NCBI GenBank assembly: GCA_030674155.1
Contig: CM060323.1
Coordinates: 1,173,086-1,183,085, forward strand
Direction of reading: 5' to 3'
DNA from: Stramonita haemastoma
Lineage: Eukaryota > Mollusca > Gastropoda > Neogastropoda > Muricidae
DNA: 10,000 nucleotides
The notes beneath the pieces are model-generated. The model searched no databases. It was not told the DNA's origin and saw only the letters and a program-made list of their open reading frames with translations. The translations under genes were made by a program, and so were the position numbers. Below, one piece after another: positions 1 through 7,471 of this stretch. The first letter of the stretch is position 1, and every line of letters begins with the position of its first letter.

Positions 1-382
1 AAAAAAGCATAAATATGATCCATTTTCTAAAAGTCCTTAAAATGTATGCACAAGAAGATACTCAATCTTCATAATACAACACTACCGCTTCTTGCCCAAT
101 CCTTTGGGATATTATGAGGTTCTTCCTCTTCTTGGATGTCAGCTGTGCTCTGTGTTCAGTACTCTCTCTCTTTCATGATACTTTGATGTCGTAAGTTTTG
201 TTCTTTTGTGTTTGTTGCCCCCTGTACTTGTTATTTTGTTTCCCACTGTGGATGTGTGTTGCATTTGTTTGTGACAGCTGTCCTGTACCGCGCATTCTCT
301 TCATCACTCGTGATTTGGTCAGCAACCCCCTTTCATGTTTGGCTAACAACCTTTCTATGAATATGTCTTTTCAGAGTTCAGA
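1..382. other. Unique AT-rich sequence, no gene seen
   Basis: This stretch has no convincing ORF. A reading frame opens at 198 but it is composed of cysteine and leucine-rich translation of T-rich DNA and then runs into the following (TC)n repeat, so I do not treat it as coding. A short (CT)6 lies near 161-172. I see no RNA gene or mobile-element boundary here. Confidence 0.5.
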
Positions 383-428
383 GCTCTCTCTCTCTCTACA
401 TCACACACACAATCTCTCTCTAGCACAC

Positions 429-491
<63 letters not shown>
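383..491 (+). repeat. (TC)n microsatellite with CA-containing prefix
   Basis: A perfect (TC)n array of about 29 units occupies 433-491. The 50 bp before it contain shorter (CT)n runs and two copies of a CACACACAATCTCTCTC-like block (about 403-419 and 424-440), which suggests local slippage or duplication of the CA/TC junction. Confidence 0.95.
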
Positions 492-496
<5 letters not shown>

Positions 497-675
497 TCTT
501 TTAGGACAGCTGGTTCCATGCTCCAAATCCTTTTAAGCGCTGCATCCTCCTGCTGTTGCCACTTCAGTCACATCCTTGGTTGGTGTTTGTTTACGCAGGG
601 TTATACACGCTCTGTGTACACCTACAAAATCGATGTACACAGTGCCTGCCTATCCAAGGGATAAAGCACACGCCT

Positions 676-706
676 GAGAGAGAGGGAGGAAAGAAAGAAG
701 GAACAG

Positions 707-740
<34 letters not shown>

Positions 741-790
741 GAGAGAGAGAGAGAGAGAGAGGAGAGGAGAGAGAGAGAGAGAGAGAGAGA
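676..790 (+). repeat. Imperfect (GA)n microsatellite
   Basis: Purine-only tract dominated by GA dinucleotides, with GGA interruptions at about 730, 740, 760 and 765 and a leading GGGAGGAAAGAAAGAAGG section. A diffuse AGACAGA-rich tail continues to about 847. It creates spurious long ORFs on both strands (Arg/Glu on plus, Ser/Leu on minus). Confidence 0.95.
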
Positions 791-893
791 CCAACAGACA
801 GACAAAAAGCAGACAGAGATTGCGATAGAGAGAGAGCGAAAGACAGATCTATACACACACACATACGCGCGCAGAGATTCAGTAGCAGAAAGC

Positions 894-894
<1 letters not shown>

Positions 895-963
<69 letters not shown>

Positions 964-977
964 TGTGTGTGTGTGTT
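895..977 (+). repeat. Compound (GT)n-(GTGC)9-(GT)n microsatellite
   Basis: A (GT)n run from about 900 passes without interruption into nine tetranucleotide units in which a C falls every fourth base (930, 934 and so on to 962), then returns to (GT)n until 976. The whole tract alternates purine and pyrimidine, so it is a candidate for left-handed Z-DNA. Confidence 0.95.
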
Positions 978-1321
978 TAAAAGGCAAAGCGATAGGAAGG
1001 AAGAGTGGGGTAGAGGTCACTGACTTGAGGCAGGCTAAGTGTCTCTACTAACAACTTCCTTATCATTTCACCAGGCCTCTGCTCCCTCCCTGTACAGCCT
1101 CAGTCCGCAGCCCTGTCTGGTATAAAATATCTCTGTCACTTTCGCTCATGGCAGAGAGACAGATGTCTTGAGACTGAAATTTGGGCTGCTCTACTACACC
1201 CAGGGAGAGTGGGTTTCTGCTACTACAAGAGCAGCGCCACCCAGTTAGAAAAACTCCCGTTTTCGTGTGTGTTTGGTTTTTCTATGAGAATTCCTACACA
1301 AATTCTGCCAGAGACTACTTT
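978..1321. other. Unique sequence, no gene seen
   Basis: There is no credible coding region. A TATA-box-like string, TATAAAATAT, lies at 1121-1130 in an otherwise mixed-composition stretch. I see no downstream gene to go with it, so promoter status is speculative. The right edge approaches the T/G-rich 3' tail region of the minus-strand SINE-like element. Confidence 0.4.
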
Positions 1322-1610
1322 TTGCTTCATTTTGTTTGTTTGGGTTGGTTTACTTTGGTTTTTTGTGGGTTCTTTTGCTTGTGCTAAATGTGCTGTACAC
1401 AGGACCTGGGCTTAACGTCTCATCCAAAAGACTAGCACAGTAATCATTACTCTGCGTCTAATGGAACACTCCTTCCCAAGACCCCCCCCCCCCCCCCCCC
1501 CCGCCCCATTCCACTAGACCTTAAGTGATGGTCTGGGAGTCTAGATTCAAAGGGGGATCGAACCCGCGACTCGATGCTTTCTTGTCAGGTGAGTTACCCC
1601 ATGACCCCCA
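1322..1610 (-). mobile_element. tRNA-derived SINE-like element (copy 1, minus strand)
   Basis: Read on the minus strand, the element starts with a tRNA-like head. A B-box-like GGTTCGATCCC lies at 1564-1554, and a degenerate A-box-like segment (8 of 11 consensus positions by my count) lies about 38 bp before it at roughly 1602-1592. A central conserved block follows at about 1431-1390, containing GAGAC, TAA, CC, AGG, CC and GTGT in fixed spacing, then an AAAAGAACCC-type segment near 1375-1365 and an A/C-rich tail. The same block with the same spacing occurs in the plus-strand element near 3841-3880. From memory, this core followed by AAAAGAACCC is common in molluscan SINEs. I have not verified which named central domain it belongs to. 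A C21 homopolymer at 1482-1502 interrupts the body. Boundaries are approximate and no target-site duplication was resolved. It is presumably transcribed by Pol III when intact and mobilised by a LINE in trans; both are family knowledge. Confidence 0.75.
1482..1502 (+). repeat. C21 homopolymer
   Basis: Twenty-one consecutive C residues followed by GCCCC, lying inside the minus-strand SINE-like element. The opposite strand is poly-G. Its length is prone to both slippage and sequencing error. Confidence 0.95.
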
Positions 1611-1937
1611 AATGTGTAGAGGGATTACACAGCACGAAGGCTCCTGTCTCTCTTCTTCCTCATTCAGCCAGTTGCATGCTCCCTCTCTTCATGTCCCTGT
1701 CTCTCTGTCTGTCTCTCTGTGTCCTCCTCCTATGTCATGGTGAAGATACATCCATTATAAGTCTGTTTCCTGATGTCTTGATTTAAAGGCTCATCTTGCT
1801 AGCGCCTCAGTTCCTAGAGTGAATCACGGACAGGAAAAATAAGAAGGCAGTTACTTCAGTCACGATGTCATGGCCTGTTGATCAGTTTCTGCTTCATCAA
1901 ATCTCTATCAATATGTACTAGGGGGTGTACATGTATG
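1611..1937. other. Unique sequence, no gene seen
   Basis: This stretch contains a pyrimidine-rich patch (about 1690-1730, TCTCTCTGTCTGTCTC-like) and otherwise unremarkable sequence. No ORF with protein-like composition is visible on either strand. Confidence 0.45.
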
Positions 1938-2028
1938 TACACACACACACACACACGACCCCCCCCCCCCCCCAACTATAATAATTATATATATATATAT
2001 ATAATATTTTTTTTTTTTTTTTTTTTTT
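1938..2028 (+). repeat. Stacked simple repeats: (AC)9, C15, (AT)n, T22
   Basis: Four different simple repeats lie end to end within 91 bp: (AC)9 at 1939-1956, C15 at 1959-1973, an AT-alternating run at about 1985-2003 and T22 at 2007-2028. Short linkers of 2 to 12 bp separate them. Confidence 0.95.
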
Positions 2029-2140
2029 GAGTGTGTTCTACATGCAAGATTGTAACGTATAACCATGCTCTGATGATCTAGAGTTTGCATCTAGAAATTA
2101 TAAGTCGAGGGTTTCACTGTTACCCAAACCCTTCTCCCCC

Positions 2141-2180
2141 GCCCCCCCACACACACCACCACCACCACCACCACCACCAA
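2141..2180 (+). repeat. C-rich tract with (CAC)n trinucleotide repeat
   Basis: A run of seven Cs and (CA)n lead into about eight CAC/ACC units ending near 2179. Confidence 0.9.
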
Positions 2181-2666
2181 GAACAGTGGTCTGGATGTTT
2201 GAAGTTCAGATAAAACAATAAAACGAGATTATTAGAGCACACGTATTCACCAACGTAAAAACAACGCTCCATCATAACAAGAAGAAGGTTGTCCCTGGCA
2301 AAGTTATATTTAAAAAACAAAATAAACTCCCACAGACAAACGAATCTGTTCACAGACAACAGAAAGCGCGGGGCGCCATGCTGCGTCCACACGTTGTCTC
2401 CCTCACACATCAATCAGACAATTACACGCAGCACAAATCTGCATGTACCATAAACAATCTGATTTCACACACACACAGACTTGGCACTGAAAGATTCTGC
2501 TGTATGACTGTGAACAACAACTTCATGGTTTTGTGACACTACAAGAACGCTACGTGCCTTGACGCGCGTGAGCCCGGTTTGGCGCGGAAGCGTGGAGAAT
2601 GACATCCTGATAGGCTGAAACTTCATTTGAAAACGAGCGTAGTTTAGCAACCCGAGAACCTGGGGT
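2181..2666. other. Unique sequence with a CpG-rich patch, no gene assigned
   Basis: Mixed-composition DNA without a convincing ORF. A minus-strand frame from 2716 to 2465 begins in a poly-glycine stretch translated from the poly-C block, so its start is not credible, and I do not recognise the rest. A CpG-containing patch at about 2560-2595 includes TTTGGCGCGG at 2578-2587, which resembles the E2F consensus TTTSSCGC. Regulatory function is not demonstrated. Confidence 0.4.
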
Positions 2667-2722
2667 CCCCCCCCTCCTCCTCCCCCCCCCCCAGGGTCCC
2701 CCCTTCTCCCCCCCAACCCCCA
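2667..2722 (-). repeat. C-rich block, G-quadruplex candidate on minus strand
   Basis: Runs of C8, CCTCCTCC, C11, CC..C6 and C7 follow each other over 56 bp. On the minus strand this gives more than four G-runs of at least three with short loops, which satisfies the usual G-quadruplex pattern. The plus strand could form an i-motif. Confidence 0.8.
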
Positions 2723-2873
2723 AGCGCGCCTAAGACAACAGCCCTTAAGAAATTTTCAAGTGAGGTTTAGGATGATGAATGAAAAGTGAAAATGTGCCCT
2801 GTGAGCGTTGCGTACGTCGCCGTTTTGAGATATATAACTGTGATGTATTACTGGGGAGAAAAAAAGATCGTAA

Positions 2874-2957
2874 ATGTGTGTGTGAGTGTTGTGTGTTGTG
2901 TGGCGTGCGTGTGTGCGTGCGCGCGTGTGCGTGTGTGTGTATGTGGCGCGCGCACAT
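2874..2957 (+). repeat. Degenerate (GT)n/(GC)n tract
   Basis: A GT-rich stretch with embedded GCGTGCG, GCGCGCG and GGCGCGCGC segments, mostly alternating purine and pyrimidine. It abuts the 58/63-bp tandem duplication. It is a Z-DNA candidate. Confidence 0.85.
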
Positions 2958-3071
2958 ATGCATTGATTACTGATACCCCACGAGGTTAGCTTGTATGTCT
3001 ATTCCCAACGCACATATGCATATGATTACCTGATACCCCACGAGAGTTAGCTTGTATAGTCTATTTCCCAA
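2951..3071 (+). repeat. Two-copy tandem duplication (58 and 63 bp)
   Basis: Copy 1 is 2951-3008 (58 bp) and copy 2 is 3009-3071 (63 bp). Both start with CGCACATATGCAT and end with CCCAA. Alignment by eye shows no substitutions, only five single-base indels, and every extra base is in copy 2. A seven-base start of a third copy (CGCACAC) appears at 3072-3078. Confidence 0.95.
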
Positions 3072-3122
3072 CGCACACTGCTGTAACATTACTGGTGGAA
3101 TTCTGACATTAATTTGCTGTTG

Positions 3123-3351
<229 letters not shown>

Positions 3352-3702
3352 AAAACAGACAGGAAAACAGAAACAGAGGCAAGGTGACATTCCCCCATGG
3401 GCAGAGGAGAATCAGAGGGCAGGCAGGCAGACAGACAAACACACCAGAAAAACGGAACCAAAACTACGTAAGCAAGACCCAGGACAAGAATAGATCTCCT
3501 TATCTCCACCCACCCACACCCCCGTCACTCCCTCCCTCCCTCACCCTGGTATCTAGCACCCCTCCCCTTCCGTGTTCCAACATAAACTGGAGGGAAAGCA
3601 GCAGCAGCACAGGACCCCCCCCCCCCCCCTGACCTGCCATTCACACCAGGGATCGACCCCCTTTCCCCCACACCACACACATCCCCAGCAGAAGCGGAAC
3701 AT
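3352..3702. other. C-rich unique sequence with short simple repeats
   Basis: No gene is visible. Contents include a (CCCA)n/(CCCT)n-like patch at 3506-3546, a C15 homopolymer at 3615-3629 and GGGATCGACCCC at about 3649-3660. The last of these is one base from a minus-strand tRNA B box and may be the remnant of another SINE in the same orientation as the element at 1322-1610. Confidence 0.45.
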
Positions 3703-3995
3703 GGGGGAGGGAGGGCCCAGTGGTTAGAGCCTGGAGCTCGCTATCTGCTATCCCGGGTTCGAGCCACTACCGAGGCACCCGTTTGAGAAGAAGCTTCTTC
3801 CTGTAGGTAACATCAGTACCGATTCCACTTTCCCTAGAATCCCTCGGAAGAGACTATAAACCGAGGCCCCGTGTCCGAAGCCACGAAGACTATATTGCAC
3901 ACAAGTTGAAACCCGTTCCACCTTTCGGAAGAGTGGCATCAGCGTGCCATGAGGAGTGGATGACAAACTTTAACAACATTACTTTTTTTTTTTAA
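3703..3995 (+). mobile_element. tRNA-derived SINE-like element (copy 2, plus strand)
   Basis: The head has an A-box-like GGGCCCAGTGG at 3713-3723 (10 of 11 consensus positions) and a B-box-like GGTTCGAGCC at 3756-3765, 43 bp apart, as expected of a tRNA-derived Pol III promoter. The central block at 3841-3880 repeats the same spaced words (GAGAC, TAA, CC, AGG, CC, GTGT) seen in the minus-strand element. A segment resembling AAAGAACCC at about 3908-3917 follows, and the element ends near ACTTTAACAACATTAC plus T11 (3983-3993). The head and the region between head and core do not obviously match copy 1, so the two may be different SINE families that share a core. I saw no clear target-site duplication, and a closed acceptor stem cannot be formed, so this is not a functional tRNA gene. 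Confidence 0.75.
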
Positions 3996-4431
3996 ACCTA
4001 AACCCAACAACAAGAACAAGGACAAACGCATGCACAACGGTGTCTTGTTTAGGCATCATCCCCGAAGTCGGAATGCAGTCACCTTTCTTTCCCTTGCAGA
4101 ACTCATTGGAAGTAGTGATGGTCAGTTGATGGTGCAGCCCCTTGATTGGACACCTCCGCTAGGACTTTAACACAACCAAACCGAACCAAACGGTCCGAAT
4201 GCACACCCCAAATATCACCATTGTTGAACATTGACGCTCTAGCATGGAACGAAGAAGATACGGAGCAAACAAAAAGCAGAAGGATGTGCTGCTACCATCT
4301 CTCTTCATCACAGGTGCTTCAGGTGAGAAAAACCGGGATCACTTTCTCACAGAGGAAAACATGGGGAAACTCGGGATCTTGGCCCTGCTTCAAGCAAAGG
4401 AGGGCCCGGTGCGGGGTTCAGCCTTACCCCT
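3996..4431. other. Unique sequence, weak ORF only
   Basis: A plus-strand frame starting at 4244 (116 codons, ending 4594) has mixed composition for about 60 codons before it enters the CAGCA repeat. CAGGTGAGA at about 4318-4326 matches a splice-donor consensus. No homology is recognised and I do not call a gene. Two overlapping AATAAA signals lie downstream at 4687-4692 and 4694-4699. Confidence 0.35.
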
Positions 4432-4530
4432 CCACAGCACAGCACAGCACAGCACCGCACACAGCACAGCACCGCACAGCACAGCACAGCCACAGCACAG
4501 CGCAGCCGCAGCGCAGCGCAGCACACAGCG
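4432..4530 (+). repeat. (ACAGC)n pentanucleotide repeat, degenerate
   Basis: About 20 units based on CAGCA/ACAGC, with CCGCA and GCGCAGC variants accumulating toward the right end. The repeat unit keeps CAG spacing but is not a multiple of 3, so any reading frame through it cycles through His, Ser, Thr, Ala and Gln. Confidence 0.92.
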
Positions 4531-4915
4531 CCAAGAAAGCAGCGACCCAGGCGTCAGGATTCTCGCTAATCGTCAGCTGTCAAACTCCAGGTGAATGATC
4601 TTCCTTCTGATCCCCGCCTCTCTGTGAAACCCTATGCCATTTGCTGAAGGATTGGTGCAGACAACGGCTTTTTTCCCCCTCTCCGAAATAAAAAATAAAG
4701 TACAAGGTCCGTCAAAGAAAAAGAATGGGAAGACCGGACAAGTCATGAAGAAAGACTTGTTTAAATAGGGTGAGGAGGACACAGGGGTTTGAAGTTTAGA
4801 GCTTTCTTTAATTAAGGAAGTTTCTCACGACTTGCTTTAATGATAAAGTTGTAAAACTGAATGAAAAAGAATGTAAACAATACAGAGAACGCTGTTAAAA
4901 CAAACCCATAATTTA
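4531..4915. other. Unique sequence, no gene seen
   Basis: AT-rich sequence with two AATAAA hexamers (4687-4699) and a TTAATTAA palindrome near 4810. The minus-strand frame at 4782-4573 is not recognisable and contains a homopolymer-derived Phe run. Confidence 0.4.
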
Positions 4916-4970
4916 TTGCTTGCTTGCTTGCTTGCTGTCTCTCTCTCTCTCTCACACACACACACAACAC

Positions 4971-5005
<35 letters not shown>

Positions 5006-5052
5006 CACAACACACTACCACACACACAACACATCACCACCAACACACCACA
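4916..5052 (+). repeat. Compound (TTGC)5-(TC)8-(CA)n microsatellite
   Basis: Five TTGC units (4916-4935) are followed by (TC)8 (4938-4953) and then by (CA)n that starts at 4953 and is nearly perfect from 4973 to 5003. A degenerate CA-rich tail with AACACAAC and CACCACCAACAC interruptions continues to about 5052. Confidence 0.95.
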
Positions 5053-5240
5053 ATTGCAATCGTTAGAATATTTACATTCTAAAGTCTTACTTCAGAAACG
5101 ATACAAAGCTGATCTCTACCTAAACATGAATACAGAACTTTCCTCCTAAAAAAATCAGCACATCAGTTTGTGTATGAGGATATGTTCCAAGGGATACACA
5201 GCCTTGCTTCTCCAAAGGGGCCAGACCTCAAATCATACAG

Positions 5241-5356
5241 TTATTCATTAATTTATTCATTTATTCTGTTATTTCGAGGATAATGGAATAAGCACTCATG
5301 TGTTTTTTTTATATCCAGTCCCCGTGTGTATGCAGTTTTTTTTAAATGTTGTCATT
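5241..5356 (+). repeat. Unnamed dispersed repeat, copy A
   Basis: This sequence recurs in inverted orientation at about 7090-7192. Two blocks are identical between copies: 24 bp (5274-5297 versus 7139-7162) and 27 bp (5313-5339 versus 7098-7124). They are joined by a short divergent segment with a T-run of 8 here versus 6 in the partner. The left flank is AT-rich (ATTTATT-like) in both copies, and similarity fades to the right after a second T-run. There is no coding capacity. It could be a MITE or SINE fragment, or the 3' end of a LINE; the family is not recognised. Confidence 0.85.
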
Positions 5357-5411
5357 GGTTATTCAATTCTAACAGTCCTGCATCATCGTCACCAGCTCGT
5401 GTCTATCAGAT

Positions 5412-5712
5412 GAACTTCCGCTGTGTCCCCCGTCAGTACAAAGACAAAGAACTTCCGCTGTGTCCCCCGTCAGTACAAAGACAAAGACCTTCCCGCTGTG
5501 TCCCCGTCAGTGCAAAGACAAAGAACTTCCCGCTGTGTCCCCCGTCAGTGCAAAGACAAAGAACTTCCCGCTGTGTCCCCCGTCAGTGCAAAGACAAAGA
5601 ACTTCCCGCTGTGTCCCCCGTCAGTGCAAAGACAAAGAACTTCCCGCTGTGTCCCCCGTCAGTGCAAAGACAAAGAACTTCCCGCTGTGTCCCCCGTCAG
5701 TGCAAAGACAAA
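5412..5712 (+). repeat. Minisatellite, eight 37/38-bp units
   Basis: There are eight head-to-tail units. Units 1 and 2 (5412-5448, 5449-5485) are 37 bp and identical. Unit 3 (5486-5522) is 37 bp and intermediate. Units 4 to 8 (5523-5560, 5561-5598, 5599-5636, 5637-5674, 5675-5712) are 38 bp and identical. Each unit runs from GAACTTC to AGACAAA. The unit carries no stop codon in any plus-strand frame, and 38 is not a multiple of 3, so all three frames remain open with the same peptide set in rotation. That makes the long plus-strand ORFs here an artefact. Confidence 0.97.
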
Positions 5713-5808
5713 GAACTAACTCCACATGACACCGCACAGGTCTTTCATGAACCCAAGCACACAGCATATTCATTTCATAATTCAGTCCTCCCTCTTATCC
5801 CAAATATA

Positions 5809-5980
5809 CCTACCTCCAGTTAGATTGATATTTGAGCCCCCCACTTCCCTCAACATAGACCTATATCTCCAGGTAGATTGACATTTGAGCCCTTCTCTCC
5901 TAAACACAGACCTATATCTCCAGGTAGACCGACATTTGAGCGCTCCTCTCCTAAACACAGACCTATATCTCCAGCAAGAT
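5809..5980 (+). repeat. 51-bp tandem repeat, 3.4 copies
   Basis: Units are 5809-5859 (diverged), 5860-5910 and 5911-5961, with a partial unit at 5962-5980. Each starts CCTAYMTCTCCAG and contains GACATTTGAGC. The period is exactly 17 codons, and one frame on each strand stays open: plus gives a TFE..SPKHRPISP repeat, minus gives GDIGLCLGE..SNV. I regard this as a consequence of the period, not as evidence of a protein. Confidence 0.93.
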
Positions 5981-6393
5981 TTCTAGACCTAGATAGGCTA
6001 GTCCCTCTTTTCACTGGGGAATCCCATTTCCCGCTGCACCCATCTGAATCCCTCAGACTTATCCTCCAAAGGACGGGACACTTCACTCTGTGTCTCCACT
6101 TTCATGACATTCCCTGTGTGTCCCAAATCCCCTTTAGACCGGGATTTCTCTCTGGTCTCGAAAGGGGATTTTGGATTCAACAGCCGGGGAAGAGTTATCA
6201 GTATAATCGGAAAAATGATGCGGTATTACAAACCCACGTGGATAGATAAGCAAATCTCGTATATCAATCACTTTAGATGGGACAAGTTCCGATTTTATCT
6301 GCTGTGAACGGTGTGCTATATTACGCTGATAGATTTATCACTTATTTGCTTATATTATCTGTTTTGCTGTTTTTCAAGGGGTAAGAAAATGGC

Positions 6394-6395
<2 letters not shown>
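5981..6395. other. Unique sequence with a hairpin, no gene called
   Basis: A plus-strand frame continues from the 51-bp repeat to 6249, but composition and context do not support coding. The hairpin at 6125-6171 is listed separately. The rest is AT-rich without recognisable elements. Confidence 0.4.
6125..6171 (+). repeat. Imperfect inverted repeat (hairpin)
   Basis: The left arm, 6125-6140, begins AAATCCCCTTT. The right arm, 6154-6171, ends AAAGGGGATTT. The arms are complementary over 16 positions with a two-base bulge (CG) in the right arm and a 13-nt loop. It is not followed by a T-run and has no known function. Confidence 0.8.
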
Positions 6396-6477
<82 letters not shown>

Positions 6478-6488
6478 CGCGCGCGCGC
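6396..6488 (+). repeat. (TG)37-(GC)10 microsatellite
   Basis: Uninterrupted (TG)n from 6396 to about 6469 runs directly into (GC)10 at 6469-6488. All 93 bp alternate purine and pyrimidine with no break, which makes this the strongest Z-DNA candidate in the window. Confidence 0.97.
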
Positions 6489-6548
6489 CACGCCAAATTC
6501 TATTATTTTCATGTCGGAAGATGTATTTTTGAATTATCTGCAGTTCCC

Positions 6549-6775
6549 ATTATTATTATTATCATTATTATTATTATTATTATTATCATTATTATTATTA
6601 TTATTATTATACATTATTATCATTATATCGTTACTATTATTATCATCACTGTCATCATCGTCAATATCATTATCATCATCATGACTATCACTGTTGATGC
6701 TACTGCTGCTGTGTTTGTTACTGTGGTGGTGATGGCAATGATAATGCTGCTGCTGCTGATGATAATGGTGATGAA
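6549..6775 (+). repeat. Trinucleotide tract drifting from (ATT)n to (ATC)n to (CTG/GAT)n
   Basis: The first 60 bp are nearly pure (ATT)n with ATC interruptions. The tract then passes through ATC-rich, CTG-rich and GATGATAATG-like sections while largely keeping a 3-bp period with T in the same phase. This yields a spurious ORF rich in Ile, Leu, Val and Met that mimics membrane helices. Confidence 0.85.
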
Positions 6776-7089
6776 GATCTCAGACATTGTTGAGGTGTTG
6801 CTGCTTTTGTTCACATTTTACAGCATGGTTACAGAAAACCAAAACCTGTTGACTAAAAAAACAACAAACAACAACAAAACCGAATACCGCAGTACTCATA
6901 ATTCGGGTTGTCTCGATAACTAAGCAAACAAAACAAACAGCAAGTGGATTTTCCAGTGCAGACTAAGGAGTTCGCTAACCATTCTGAAGCAATGATCACA
7001 GCCAGAGAGAACCAACAGCACTGAGGCTGTGCATCAAACACCCCTCCTTTCATTCTCTTCTCACAATACAACATTGGTGGGAACAGATG
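6776..7089. other. Unique sequence, no gene seen
   Basis: A-rich with AACAACAAA runs near 6855-6880. A minus-strand frame from 7113 to 6853 is Cys-rich and unrecognised; it overlaps the end of the dispersed repeat and I do not call it. Confidence 0.4.
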
Positions 7090-7192
7090 ACATTTACAAA
7101 ACTGCATACACACGGGGACTGGATGTAAAAAAGCACAAGAGTGCTTATTCCATTATCCTCGATATAAAGAATAAATCAAATTAAATTAAATC
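7090..7192 (-). repeat. Unnamed dispersed repeat, copy B (inverted)
   Basis: Inverted partner of the sequence at 5241-5356. Perfectly matching blocks are 7098-7124 and 7139-7162. Here the internal run is A6 on the plus strand, and the outer AT-rich flank reads AATAAATCAAATTAAATTAAAT. The two copies are about 1.75 kb apart. Confidence 0.85.
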
Positions 7193-7373
7193 AAATCCAC
7201 ACACAGCTGACAGTAACACAACAGAAGTAGATAGTAGAAACAGCAAAAGCAGCAGCAAAAAAAACCAAACACAAATAAAAAAAATTCCTAGCAGCAACTA
7301 TAAACAAAAACATAAGTACACAGCATGCGCTGAACACCCACCCACCAACAAAGAAGCATGCACTAGGCAATAT

Positions 7374-7471
<98 letters not shown>

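Noticed and set aside
198..536. Plus-strand 112-codon frame
   Set aside because: Half of it is Leu-Ser translated from (TC)n and the remainder is biased by T-rich DNA; no protein-like signature.
3640..3662. Third SINE head on the minus strand (GGGATCGACCCC)
   Set aside because: There is only a B-box-like string and no A box or core; kept as a remark under the region entry, not as an element.
3706..3780. Functional tRNA gene
   Set aside because: A and B boxes are present, but the acceptor and T stems do not pair and the sequence continues into a SINE-like body.
4146..4598. Plus-strand 150-codon frame and the overlapping 116-codon frame from 4244
   Set aside because: About one third is translated pentanucleotide repeat, with no recognisable motif. 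The splice-like CAGGTGAGA and the AATAAA hexamers are individually weak.
5412..5712. CRISPR-like array
   Set aside because: Direct repeats abut each other without spacers, and the context is eukaryotic; it is a minisatellite.
5326..5823. 165-codon frame over the minisatellite with a repetitive peptide
   Set aside because: All three plus frames are open across the array because the unit lacks stops and its length is 37 or 38 bp; the frame itself carries no information.
6399..6923. 174-codon frame resembling a multi-pass membrane protein
   Set aside because: The hydrophobic stretches come from (GT)n and from the ATT/ATC trinucleotide tract, not from a gene.
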